A stretch of DNA of 54,964 bases from Oscillatoria sp. FACHB-1406 (GTDB taxonomy: Bacteria; Cyanobacteriota; Cyanobacteriia; Cyanobacteriales; Spirulinaceae), in contig NZ_JACJSM010000032.1 of NCBI RefSeq assembly GCF_014698145.1, forward strand, positions 1 to 54,964. The letters are read 5' to 3'. The notes beneath the pieces are model-generated. The model searched no databases, had not been told where the DNA came from, and saw nothing but the letters and a program-made list of their open reading frames with translations. The first letter of the stretch is position 1, and every line of letters starts with the position of its first letter. The position numbers and the translations under genes are program-made. Below are positions 43,947-52,333 of the stretch, one piece after another.

Positions 43947-44837
43947 ATGAGTTGGCGAAATTTTCTGCTTGGAAGTTTTTCCACATTGCTGGTCTTGCTC
44001 GGTGGAGGATTCTGGTATGTCTTCGTTGCCGGTACGCCCCAACTCGATCCGCCCCCCATTGAAGCAGATACTGGCTTAAGTTTTCAGATCGAAAGTTTTA
44101 AAAGTCAAGCGATGGGAGAGGTACGAGAATACGGTGTTATTTTACCGCCCGACTATGCCACCTCACCCCAGAGACGCTACCCCGTTATTTTCCTCCTGCA
44201 TGGCGGACATGGCGACGCGCGCGCTTATGAGGATAAAGCCGCCGTAACTTCCGTCTTACACGATTTGTACCGCAGCAAAAAATTACCGCCCGCGATCGTA
44301 ATTACTCCCGATGGTAACGATAAGCGCGGAACGAGTCCTTTTTGGGATTCTAATTATTTTGACGGGCCGAACGGTAAAGTTGGAACGCTGATTGGTGAAG
44401 AGTTAGTCGCGGTTGTAAAGTCGCGATATCGTACCCTAGAAGACCCCAAGTTTTGGGCAATAGGCGGTCAATCTTCGGGAGGTTGGGGAGCGTTGAATAT
44501 TGGCTTGCGCCACCTGGATAATTTTCAGGTTTTCTTCAGCAGTAGCGGTTATTTTACGGATAGTTCGGGCGCTGAAAATAGTCCGAACGTTTTTATTGCT
44601 AACATTCCGGCGCAGCAACGTCAAAACATTCGGATATTTTTAGATGCGGGTGAGGACGATAAAGAGTTTCGCGCCTCAACGCTACAATTTCATCAAACGC
44701 TACGAAAATTAGGCATCGGTCACGAGTATCATCTTTATCGTGGCGGTCACGGAATTGTCGGCCCGGATTCGGGTTGGAACTATTGGCACAAGCACCTTTA
44801 CGACCAGTTAAGTTATGTTGGAAAACAGTATTCGTAA
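43947..44837 (+). CDS. Membrane-anchored esterase (alpha/beta hydrolase)
   Basis: 296 residues. A signal anchor (FLLGSFSTLLVLLGGGFWYVF, about 5-26) places the catalytic domain outside the cytoplasm. Esterase-D-like features: oxyanion strand PVIFLLHGGHGD, nucleophile elbow GGQSSGGWGA (Ser in GxSxG), Asp in IFLDAGEDDKEF, and His in LYRGGHGIVG. First of three same-strand genes with DUF1003 and an MprF-like gene, suggesting lipid ester chemistry. The last codon and the TAA stop are given by the heptamer array (TATTCGTAA). Confidence 0.82.
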   Translation: MSWRNFLLGSFSTLLVLLGGGFWYVFVAGTPQLDPPPIEADTGLSFQIESFKSQAMGEVREYGVILPPDYATSPQRRYPVIFLLHGGHGDARAYEDKAAVTSVLHDLYRSKKLPPAIVITPDGNDKRGTSPFWDSNYFDGPNGKVGTLIGEELVAVVKSRYRTLEDPKFWAIGGQSSGGWGALNIGLRHLDNFQVFFSSSGYFTDSSGAENSPNVFIANIPAQQRQNIRIFLDAGEDDKEFRASTLQFHQTLRKLGIGHEYHLYRGGHGIVGPDSGWNYWHKHLYDQLSYVGKQYS

Positions 44838-44919
44838 TTCGTAGTTCGTAATTCGTAATTCATCACTCATCATTCCTCCATTCATTATTCATCATTCATC
44901 ATCCATTATTCATTACTTA
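44829..44919. repeat. Composite heptamer array
   Basis: GTAATTC/GTAGTTC units change into ATCATTC, ATTATTC and CCATTCA-type units. It begins within the last codons of the esterase and ends four bases before the DUF1003 start, filling the whole gap. Confidence 0.92.
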
Positions 44920-44922
44920 ACC

Positions 44923-45477
44923 ATGTCTCTTAAAAGACCGCTTCGCGCTCGAGTCAGTAAAGAAGAATATCAATTTTTACTGCGCTTGCGAGAGCAAAAA
45001 CCCGCTCACAATCCTCCTAAACCTTCCGTCAGCCCTGGCGATCGCTTAGCAGATGCTTTTGCGGCGGTGATGGGGTCTTGGAGGTTTATTATTATTCAAA
45101 GTCTATTTTTAATGTTGTGGGTATTATTCAATGTGGCAGCCCGCACGCAACATTGGGATCCCTATCCTTTTATTTTGCTCAATCTGATGCTTTCTTTTCA
45201 AGCTGCTTATGCCGCACCGATTATTATGATGAGTCAAAATCGGCAAGCGGCGATCGATCGCGCTGAAGCTCGTCACGACTACGAAGTGAACCTGAAATCC
45301 GAGCTAGAAATCGAGTTGATGCAAGATAAAATTAATCTGTTGCGCGAACAAGAAATCGCCGAACTCAAAACTTTATTGCTTCAGCAGCGCCAGCAAATCG
45401 AACGTTTGGAAGCTTTTTTAGTTTCACAACAAAATCGAGAAAAAGAGAATCTAGCTCCAACAGAAGAAGGGAGTTAA
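44923..45477 (+). CDS. DUF1003 membrane protein
   Basis: 184 residues, ATG at 44923. Typical DUF1003: SPGDRLADAFAAVMGSWRFI, a first helix (about 46-68: FIIIQSLFLMLWVLFNVAA), WDPYPFILLNLMLSFQAAY (second helix), APIIMMSQNRQAAIDRAEARHDYEVN, then a long coiled coil (about 125-172). Two membrane helices with a cytoplasmic coiled coil; function unknown. No Shine-Dalgarno sequence, because the array occupies that position. Confidence 0.9.
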   Translation: MSLKRPLRARVSKEEYQFLLRLREQKPAHNPPKPSVSPGDRLADAFAAVMGSWRFIIIQSLFLMLWVLFNVAARTQHWDPYPFILLNLMLSFQAAYAAPIIMMSQNRQAAIDRAEARHDYEVNLKSELEIELMQDKINLLREQEIAELKTLLLQQRQQIERLEAFLVSQQNREKENLAPTEEGS

Positions 45478-45483
45478 AAGTTA

Positions 45484-47157
45484 ATGCGACAGAAACAGCG
45501 AACCGCGATCGGGATTTGGAGTGCAGCAGGACTTACGGCTTTAGTTGGAGTTGTTAATTTAATTTCCGCAGCGACTCCTAGTTTCCCTTCGCGAGTTAAG
45601 TGGCTTGAAGAAATTTTTCCTTTTGAAGTGCGGGCAGGAGCGCATATTTTTGCAGCGTTAAGCGGTTTTTTTCTGCTCGCTTTGGCAACAAATTTACTGC
45701 GACGCAAACGAGTTGCTTGGATTTTAGCGATCGCGCTTTTAATTATTTCGATCGCATCCCACCTCCTCAAAGGATTAGATATCGAAGAGAGTCTACTCGC
45801 ATCGGTACTGCTGCTACAATTACTAGCGATGCGCCACAGTTTCACGGCGCGATCGGATCCGCCTTCCATTGCGCAAGGTGCAAGGGTTTTTTTGGGTGCT
45901 TTACTGTTTACCCTCGCTTACGGAACCATCGGTTTTTATTGGCACGATCGCAGCCATCGCCTTAATTTTAACCTCTTCGATGCTTTCTTTAAAACTCTGG
46001 CGATGTTCTCCTTCGACGATAACGCTGGAGTTCAACCGCGAACCCGCTTCGGTCATTTTTTTGTTAATTCTATTTATACTGTCGGCGCAGTAACTTTTAT
46101 CTCTGCATTGTATTTCCTCTTGCGTCCGGTTTTGTTGCGCGGAGAACCCGCAACCCCCACAGAACGCCAGCAAGCTAAAGCGTTGGTGGAACGTTACGGG
46201 CGTTCTGCTTTGGCGAGGTTTGCGCTACTCGAAGATAAAGCGTATTATTTCAGTCCCTCAGTTCAAAGCGTCATTGCTTACGTGCCGAAAGGACGGGGCG
46301 CGATCGCGCTGGGCGACCCGATTGGGCCTCTAGAAGACCGCATGGAAGCGATTTTGGGGTTTCAAGGGTTTTGTCAGCGCAACGACTGGTATCCGGCGTT
46401 TTATCAAACACAACCAGATTATCTCGAACTGTACCGTAATGCGGGTTTTAAAGCGATCAAAATCGGCGAAGAAGCGATCGTCGATCTCGATACTTTTACC
46501 CTCAAAGGAAAAGCTGCCCAAAATTTGCGGACTGCTGTCAATCGCTGTACGAAAGTGGGCGATCGCATCCAATTTTACCAGCCTCCCCTCAGCAATTCAC
46601 TAATCCAAGTTCTCCGCAGTATCAGCGATGAATGGTTGCAGCAGGTTCAAGGGGCAGAAAAAAAGTTCTCTCTCGGTTGGTTTGAGGAAGACTATTTGCG
46701 ATCGTGCGAAGTTGCCACCGTCGAGAAAGCTACGGGGGAAATCGTCGCCTTTGCCAATCTCATTCCCGAATATCAGCTTAATGAAGTCGCGATCGATTTA
46801 ATGCGCCATCGAACGGGAATTGAAAGCGGGACAATGGATTTTTTATTCATTTCCATGTTTCAGCATTTCCAAGAACGGGGTTATAGCAGTTTGAATTTAG
46901 GATTATCTGCCCTCGCTGGAGTCGGGGGTACGGATGAAGCCTCAAAATTAGAGAAAGGGTTGAATTATCTCTACGAACATCTCAACCGTTTTTATAACTT
47001 CAAAGGGCTGCATTCTTATAAAGGGAAATTTCGCCCGCGCTGGGAATCTCGTTACTTTGTCTATCCGGGAACGGTTGCTTTGCCCGATGTGGTTGTGGCG
47101 TTAGTTCGGGCAGATTCGGGCGATCGCTTGCTCGATTATTTTAAACCCGGTTCTTAA
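45484..47157 (+). CDS. MprF-like phosphatidylglycerol lysyltransferase (DUF2156) protein
   Basis: 557 residues, 6 bp after the DUF1003 gene. N-terminal membrane helices (about 10-30, 52-72, 78-98, 135-152, 190-215) are fewer than in full MprF. The C-terminal ~340 residues are the GNAT-like DUF2156 domain: KALVERYGRSALARFALLEDKAYYF, GRGAIALGDPIGPLED, NLRTAVNRCTKVGDRI, TGIESGTMDFLFISMFQHFQE and LGLSALAGVG. The domain transfers an aminoacyl group from tRNA to phosphatidylglycerol on the membrane. Which amino acid, and whether flippase activity is present, cannot be told. With the esterase it may form a make-and-remove pair. Confidence 0.86.
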   Translation: MRQKQRTAIGIWSAAGLTALVGVVNLISAATPSFPSRVKWLEEIFPFEVRAGAHIFAALSGFFLLALATNLLRRKRVAWILAIALLIISIASHLLKGLDIEESLLASVLLLQLLAMRHSFTARSDPPSIAQGARVFLGALLFTLAYGTIGFYWHDRSHRLNFNLFDAFFKTLAMFSFDDNAGVQPRTRFGHFFVNSIYTVGAVTFISALYFLLRPVLLRGEPATPTERQQAKALVERYGRSALARFALLEDKAYYFSPSVQSVIAYVPKGRGAIALGDPIGPLEDRMEAILGFQGFCQRNDWYPAFYQTQPDYLELYRNAGFKAIKIGEEAIVDLDTFTLKGKAAQNLRTAVNRCTKVGDRIQFYQPPLSNSLIQVLRSISDEWLQQVQGAEKKFSLGWFEEDYLRSCEVATVEKATGEIVAFANLIPEYQLNEVAIDLMRHRTGIESGTMDFLFISMFQHFQERGYSSLNLGLSALAGVGGTDEASKLEKGLNYLYEHLNRFYNFKGLHSYKGKFRPRWESRYFVYPGTVALPDVVVALVRADSGDRLLDYFKPGS

Positions 47158-47500
47158 GAAGACCCCCTACAGGGCGGCACATTTTCCCATGCTTCCATAA
47201 TACTGTTGTCAAGTCTTTTCGTAAAGAAAAAATTGCAAAAAATCGTAAATATTTACTTCGTTCTTTTTCGTTTAAAAAGATTTAGGTTGGCACGAAATCC
47301 TAGTAGGTACATAGCAGTGCTGTGCCACTACCCTAGGGAACAATGCAAGCTCAATGAGAATTAGTATTAATCCATTTCAAATGAAGGAAAGATCGAGATC
47401 GCGATCGCGCAGAAAATGCGAAGAAATTCGCGACGACGCGCTAAAGAGACGATAAGATCGCTAAATTGACAACTCGTTTTCCCTAACTCCCTTCCGAATT
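47158..47500. other. Intergenic region upstream of rsmB
   Basis: 343 bp. AT-rich around 47215-47285, then GGCAC (47288) and GTGCC (47322) as arms of a loose hairpin, and a HIP1-rich stretch near 47400. No gene, RNA or terminator I can name. Confidence 0.5.
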
Positions 47501-48865
47501 TTGAACGCTAACTTAACCCCTTCCTCCGCCCGCCAACTCGCCTTAATTGCCCTGCAAAATATCGATCGCCACGGGGCGTATACCGATGCAGCCCTCGATC
47601 GCGTCCTCCATAAAACCTCAGCCAATCCGAGCGATCGCGCCTTAACCACCGAACTCGTCTATGGGTGCGTCCGCAGACAGCGTACCCTCGACGCACTCAT
47701 CGATACCCTAGGCAAGAAAACCGCCCGCCAGCAGCCCCCCGACTTGCGCCTCATTCTCCATCTCGGACTCTATCAACTGCGCTACCTTACCCACATTCCC
47801 GCCTCCGCCGCCGTCAATACCAGCGTCGAACTCGCTAAAAGCAACCGTTTGGGAAAACTCGCTAACGTTGTCAACGGTTTATTGCGCCAATATCTTCGCA
47901 GCGACAAAGATCCGCTCCTTCTCCCCGAAAATCCCGTCCAGCGGTTGGGGCTTCAGTACAGCTACCCCGACTGGATAATTGAATTGTGGCTCGAGCAATT
48001 CGGCGAAGCAGAAACCGAGAAGCTTTGCGAGTGGTTTAATATACCTCCCGCTCTCGATTTGCGCGTCAATCCCGTGCGCGTTTCCCTCGAAGGGGTTGAA
48101 GCCGCCCTTTCGCAGCAATTGAGCGAAAAAAATACTCAAATTTCTCACCTTCCCCCCCTACCCCAAGCCTTACGTTTAGTCGGCAAAACCGGCGCAATTC
48201 AAGATTTAATCGGATTTAAAGATGGACATTGGACGGTACAAGATGCGAGCGCGCAATTAGTCGTTCATTGCCTCGATCCCCAGCCCGGAGAAACGATTAT
48301 CGATGCTTGTGCCGCGCCGGGGGGGAAAACGACGCATATTGCCGAATTGATGGAAGATCGGGGGAAAATTATCGCGTGCGATCGCGTCGCCTCTCGCCTG
48401 CGGAAAGTGGAAGCCAACGCCCAACGCCTGCAACTCCACTGCATCGAAACTTGCACCGGCGACAGCCGCAATTTCCCCCAATGGGCGCAAAGTAGCGATC
48501 GCGTCCTCGTCGATGCCCCCTGTTCCGGACTCGGCACGCTCCACCGCCATCCCGATATTCGCTGGCGGCAAACCCCGCAAAAACTGCAAGAACTGGCAAA
48601 TTTGCAGCAAGAACTGCTCGCAAGTGCTGCAACTTGGGTGAAACCGGGCGGCGTTCTGGTGTATTCCACCTGTACTCTCAACGCGCCAGAAAATAGCGCG
48701 ATCGCGCGTCAATTCCTGGCTACCCATCCCGACTGGCACATCGATCCTCCCGCCGCAGACTCCCCCGCTGCCCCCTTCCTGCAACCCGAAGGTTGGATTG
48801 AAATTCTGCCCTCGCAGCACCAAATGGATGGCTTTTTTATGGCTCGCTTTCAATTGAAATTCTAG
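47501..48865 (+). CDS. rsmB: 16S rRNA m5C967 methyltransferase RsmB
   Basis: 454 residues from a TTG at 47501. An N-terminal NusB-like RNA-binding domain (about 8-135: ARQLALIALQNIDRHGAYTD, LTTELVYGCVRRQRTLD) and a C-terminal RsmB/NOP2-type methyltransferase: AdoMet site DACAAPGGKTTHIAELM, motif IV DAPCSGLGTLHRHPDIRW, and motif VI VYSTCTL with the nucleophilic Cys. Cytoplasmic; modifies 16S rRNA in the small subunit. Confidence 0.94.
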   Translation: MNANLTPSSARQLALIALQNIDRHGAYTDAALDRVLHKTSANPSDRALTTELVYGCVRRQRTLDALIDTLGKKTARQQPPDLRLILHLGLYQLRYLTHIPASAAVNTSVELAKSNRLGKLANVVNGLLRQYLRSDKDPLLLPENPVQRLGLQYSYPDWIIELWLEQFGEAETEKLCEWFNIPPALDLRVNPVRVSLEGVEAALSQQLSEKNTQISHLPPLPQALRLVGKTGAIQDLIGFKDGHWTVQDASAQLVVHCLDPQPGETIIDACAAPGGKTTHIAELMEDRGKIIACDRVASRLRKVEANAQRLQLHCIETCTGDSRNFPQWAQSSDRVLVDAPCSGLGTLHRHPDIRWRQTPQKLQELANLQQELLASAATWVKPGGVLVYSTCTLNAPENSAIARQFLATHPDWHIDPPAADSPAAPFLQPEGWIEILPSQHQMDGFFMARFQLKF

Positions 48866-48901
48866 GTAATATCCCTAAATTTTGTAAGGGCGTAACAGTG
48901 T

Positions 48902-49078
48902 TCATTAGCGTCAACTTAAGGTGAAACACTTAGCCCGCTTAGTAAGGGGGATTTTAGGGACGCTGTTTTGACGGGGCGGCGCTTGAGATCTCCTCGAAAA
49001 TTGGAGTCGCCCCATCTCGAAATTAAACGCCGCCCCGTGGGGGATCGCTCCGTACCTCACCCAAGTGAAAAACGCTAT
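48902..49078. mobile_element. Chimeric remnant of two dispersed elements
   Basis: 48902-48937 is an exact 36-bp inverse match to 6181-6216 (end of the ~229-bp MITE). 48985-49078 is related to the right two-thirds of the 151-bp element (5777-5927): shared CGAAATTAAACGCCG and the GTACCTCA...GCTATA end. Neither has its other end here. The TAG stop of the murT-like gene (49075-49077) lies inside the second remnant. Confidence 0.75.
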
Positions 49079-50421
49079 AAAATCTTTCTTCCGGTCAGCA
49101 ATTCCCGCACTTCAAGCATCGCCGAATAAGTCGGGATAATGTGTAAGGTTTCATCGGCGGGCGTTGTTTTTAAAGCCGTCGCGATCGCGTCTTCTAAGTT
49201 TTCCTCGACTACTAAGTTTAAACCATTTTTTTCGGCTTTGAGTTCCGGCTGGCTGTACTGAATCCGCAGCGCCATATCGTAGACGCGATCGCCGCTGACA
49301 ATAATCGTACCGCCCATTGAGGCGAGTTTTTCCGTGTCTGCATCCCAAATCCAGGAAACATCAGTTCCGTCGGGCGTGCGATCGTTTAAAACAATTAACG
49401 TCGTTGAAGACTTTCCGGCTTCTTTGATCTGCGTTACCGCCCGCAATGTTTCATTCATTCCTACCGGATTTTTTGAGAGCAAAATCCGAACGTGCTTGCC
49501 TTCAACCGTCAGTTCTTCTGCCCGTCCAAACGCCGCTCGAAAGTTTTGAATTGCCTTGGTAATCACTTCAGAATTAATCCCTAATTCTTTTGCAACTAAT
49601 CCCGCTGCTAAAGTGTTATACTTATTATAAACTCCGATTAAAATTTGCCCCCATTCTTTACTATCGATCGCGGGTTGACTCTTTTTAAATCCACAAGCGG
49701 GACAATCGTAATCGCCTAAATGCGATAAATAAACGCCTTGATAATTGAGGGAATGACCGCAGTTCGGACAGTAGATTGAATCGACAGCGTGGGGAAGGGC
49801 TTCGAGGTAAAGTTGCGGTTCGCTTAAGCCGAAAAAGAGAACTTTTTGGGTTAAATTTTGACCGAGATAAGAGAGAGTGGGATCGTCGGCATTGAGAACG
49901 ATCGCGGTTTCTGGGGGGAGGGGCGCGATCGCAGTTTTCCAGCGCTGACTGATGGTATCGACTTCTCCATAGCGATCGAGTTGATCTCGGAACAAATTTA
50001 ACCCTAAAATTAACCTCGGACGACAATCTCGCAAGACCAACGGTAGAATATTTTCATCAACTTCCAGGATTGCATAATCGATATCGAGTTGACCGATTAA
50101 ACTCGTATCTTCTAACAGCGCTGTCACCAAACCATTAATTAAATTTGCGCCGGTTTCATTGTGAGCGACTCGAAAGCCCCCATCCTCTAAAATTTTTCGC
50201 AATAGCAGGGAAGTCGTCGTTTTTCCATTTGTTCCTACTACTAAAATTACGCCCTGTTTCGCTTGCTGAAACAGCAGCGGTAGCAAGTTGGGATAAATGC
50301 GTCGCGCAACTTCTCCCGGCAAAACGCTTGCTGCCCCCAGGCGCAGCCCGCGCACTCCAGCAGTGACGGTTTTAGCAACTCCAACGGCAAATCCTAAGCG
50401 CAGTCGATTGATGAAAGACAT
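49075..50421 (-). CDS. murT: MurT-like Mur ligase (lipid II isoglutaminyl synthase subunit)
   Basis: 448 residues, ATG at 50421. Mur-ligase ATP site GTNGKTTT (63-70), LNLFRDQLDRYGEVDT, LNADDPTLSYLG, then the MurT-specific zinc ribbon CPNCG...CPACG (about 218-243), and the C-terminal DUF1727 domain (LSKNPVGMNETLRAV, NDRTPDGTDVSWIWD). MurT works with the glutaminase GatD to amidate D-Glu of lipid II. gatD, usually adjacent, is not next to it here. Confidence 0.88.
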   Translation of the reverse strand: MSFINRLRLGFAVGVAKTVTAGVRGLRLGAASVLPGEVARRIYPNLLPLLFQQAKQGVILVVGTNGKTTTSLLLRKILEDGGFRVAHNETGANLINGLVTALLEDTSLIGQLDIDYAILEVDENILPLVLRDCRPRLILGLNLFRDQLDRYGEVDTISQRWKTAIAPLPPETAIVLNADDPTLSYLGQNLTQKVLFFGLSEPQLYLEALPHAVDSIYCPNCGHSLNYQGVYLSHLGDYDCPACGFKKSQPAIDSKEWGQILIGVYNKYNTLAAGLVAKELGINSEVITKAIQNFRAAFGRAEELTVEGKHVRILLSKNPVGMNETLRAVTQIKEAGKSSTTLIVLNDRTPDGTDVSWIWDADTEKLASMGGTIIVSGDRVYDMALRIQYSQPELKAEKNGLNLVVEENLEDAIATALKTTPADETLHIIPTYSAMLEVRELLTGRKIL

Positions 50422-50447
50422 GAAAGTAGATTGTTAAAAAAATCTTC

Positions 50448-51095
50448 TTAAGAATTAGCAGGTGGCTCGATCGGATTAGCAGGCGGCTCGATCGGAATCA
50501 GTTTAAATGAATCCAAGAAACCCGTGCTGCTTCCTGCTAAACTAGATTCAAGATTTTGAGGCACGGTCACGCTAATCTGATAAATGCTGCGATCGACCCA
50601 ATAGAGGCGATTGATAGCAATATAAGGGCGATTATTAGAAGTGGTTTGTAGCTTAATTTCTCGCCCTGGATAACTGCCCAGCATCACCACGCGATCCTGT
50701 AACATTTCACCGTTCGTTTGCTGCAAAATTTGATTTTGCATCGCGCTCAAAAACTGCTCGCGATCGATTTTACTGGTATCAAGGCTGTTGGGAAAATCGA
50801 TGCGCGTCACTAAGTAGCGCACCGTATCATCATACCGCTCGACGAAGTAGCCGACGATCGCAACGGGGGCATCATTAATCGTCGTACTCGCCGCTGTCGC
50901 CTTCGGTTCACCCGGCATTAAAATCGTAAAATCGCCTCCCGGCGAGGTAAACCGCCGCCACACTGACTGGGCAATTTCTAAAGTCTCGAACGTCGTTGCA
51001 GTTGAGGGCGCACTTTTTAGCGAACTTGCGAAACAGGGCGCATTTCCGAAAAGCAACGTCAAAATCAGGGCGGGGGAAACAATACGCAATTTCAC
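50448..51095 (-). CDS. Secreted protein of unknown function
   Basis: 215 residues from a GTG at 51095. Signal peptide (LRIVSPALILTLLFGNAPCFAS, to about 24), then a single domain beginning WRRFTSPGGDFTILMPGEP and including SYPGREIKLQTTSNNRPYIA, YWVDRSIYQISVTVPQ and GFLDSFKLIP; such proteins occur in many cyanobacteria without assigned function. The C-terminus IEPPANPIEPPANS comes from a 21-bp tandem duplication. It is 26 bp upstream of murT on the same strand and may be co-transcribed. Confidence 0.68.
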   Translation of the reverse strand: MKLRIVSPALILTLLFGNAPCFASSLKSAPSTATTFETLEIAQSVWRRFTSPGGDFTILMPGEPKATAASTTINDAPVAIVGYFVERYDDTVRYLVTRIDFPNSLDTSKIDREQFLSAMQNQILQQTNGEMLQDRVVMLGSYPGREIKLQTTSNNRPYIAINRLYWVDRSIYQISVTVPQNLESSLAGSSTGFLDSFKLIPIEPPANPIEPPANS

Positions 51096-51514
51096 GATCG
51101 ATTTGCAACTGAAGTCTATAGCAGATTAGCGGCTTGACGGTCTGCCGTCAAGGAGCAAACTCAGATGACGGTAGAGAGCGGGGTTTGCCCGTTCTTCCAC
51201 ATCAAAAAGAACGAATTGTGTAACGAATTGCGTAAGTTCCGAAAAAACTCTAGCATCTTTTCAATTCATTTGTTTTACTAAGACGATCGCGCTTTCATTC
51301 CTTCTTTCGTTGGTTAAAACCCTATCAATATCGGGCGAGTATTCCAGGCTTTCTGGTCAAATCTACTGAACCGTCCGAGTGTTCGCGGCTGTCGCTCGCG
51401 TTCGGAATTTTTTTGGAGTGCTTTCGCTCCTTGCAGGGATTAGAGTTCAATAAGGGCGCGATCGGATAGCTTCTACCTGCTGCAAACCTTGATTATTTTA
51501 GAGAAATTAAGCCA
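51096..51514. other. Intergenic region with hairpins upstream of a PEP-CTERM gene
   Basis: A perfect 8-bp hairpin CTTGACGG-TCTG-CCGTCAAG (51133-51152). A second structure near 51377-51419 (CCGAGTG...GCGTTCGG followed by TTTTTTT) and GGAGTG/CGCTCC (about 51414-51429) look like a terminator or attenuator pointing toward the PEP-CTERM gene. No gene is visible. Confidence 0.5.
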
Positions 51515-52171
51515 ATGCCTACTAAAACCTTTAAAAAACTTGCTTTGACGGCTGCGGGAACAGCGCTGCTGAGTCTGGGAGTCGGGGAAGTTGCCCGTGC
51601 TGCTACGATCGCGAACGGAACGATCTTCGATGACGATGCGGGGAATGTAACCGTGGATTACTGGAACTTACAGGTTAATACAGCCGGTGCGATCGAAATC
51701 GACGCTCTCTCCTTCGGCGTTCTTAAAGGCGATAGTTTGATATTGACTGGAAAAAGTAGTCTCGATACCTACTTGAGACTATACGAGTTTGATGCGAAGG
51801 GAAGTTTAGGACTGTTGGGAAATTTTGTTGCAGAGAATGACGATTCTAATGGAGTTGCAGATGGCTCTATATTTGGTGAAGATTCTTTCTTATCGGTGAA
51901 TCTAGGTTTGGGCAATTACGTTCTGGCAATCAGCGATTTCCTGTTTAGCGATTCGGAAGCTCGGCGGGGAGTTAACAATGATTGGGATTGGGAAGCATTT
52001 GACGGAACATTTGGGAAATATCAACTCACCTTTAAGGGGGATGTGACGGTGACTCGACAAACATCCGTTCCCGAACCGACTTCTGTCGTTGGTTTAGCGG
52101 CGATGGGCGCGCTGGGTGCAGGTTCGATTCTTAAGCGCAAAAAGAAGGGGAATGCTGATAACAATATATAG
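51515..52171 (+). CDS. PEP-CTERM protein of the DVUA0089 type
   Basis: 218 residues, ATG at 51515. Signal peptide (LALTAAGTALLSLGVGEVARA, cleavage near residue 29), a single beta domain with the pattern LDTYLRLYEF...VAENDDSNGV...GEDSFLSVNLGLGNYVLAIS as in DVUA0089 proteins, and a C-terminal sorting tail starting VPEPTSVVGLAAMGALG with a basic end (KRKKK). Exported and probably processed by exosortase; partner unknown. An (AATTAAA)-type heptamer repeat starts two bases after the stop. Confidence 0.88.
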   Translation: MPTKTFKKLALTAAGTALLSLGVGEVARAATIANGTIFDDDAGNVTVDYWNLQVNTAGAIEIDALSFGVLKGDSLILTGKSSLDTYLRLYEFDAKGSLGLLGNFVAENDDSNGVADGSIFGEDSFLSVNLGLGNYVLAISDFLFSDSEARRGVNNDWDWEAFDGTFGKYQLTFKGDVTVTRQTSVPEPTSVVGLAAMGALGAGSILKRKKKGNADNNI

Positions 52172-52172
52172 C

Positions 52173-52197
52173 AATTAAAAATTAAAAATTAAAAATC
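52173..52197. repeat. Short ATTAAAA heptamer array
   Basis: Three in-phase ATTAAAA units immediately following the stop codon of the PEP-CTERM gene. The inverse type is at 43865-43891. Confidence 0.85.
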
Positions 52198-52333
52198 AAG
52201 AAAATTAGATCTATTAGGGGTTTCACCCCTCAAGATGTGTCGTCCGAACTCGGAGAATTGGTATTAGGAGAGCGTAATTTTGTTTTCGGTAATCTTCAAC
52301 GCGCAACTTCAACAAAACTTAGCGCAGGGAACA

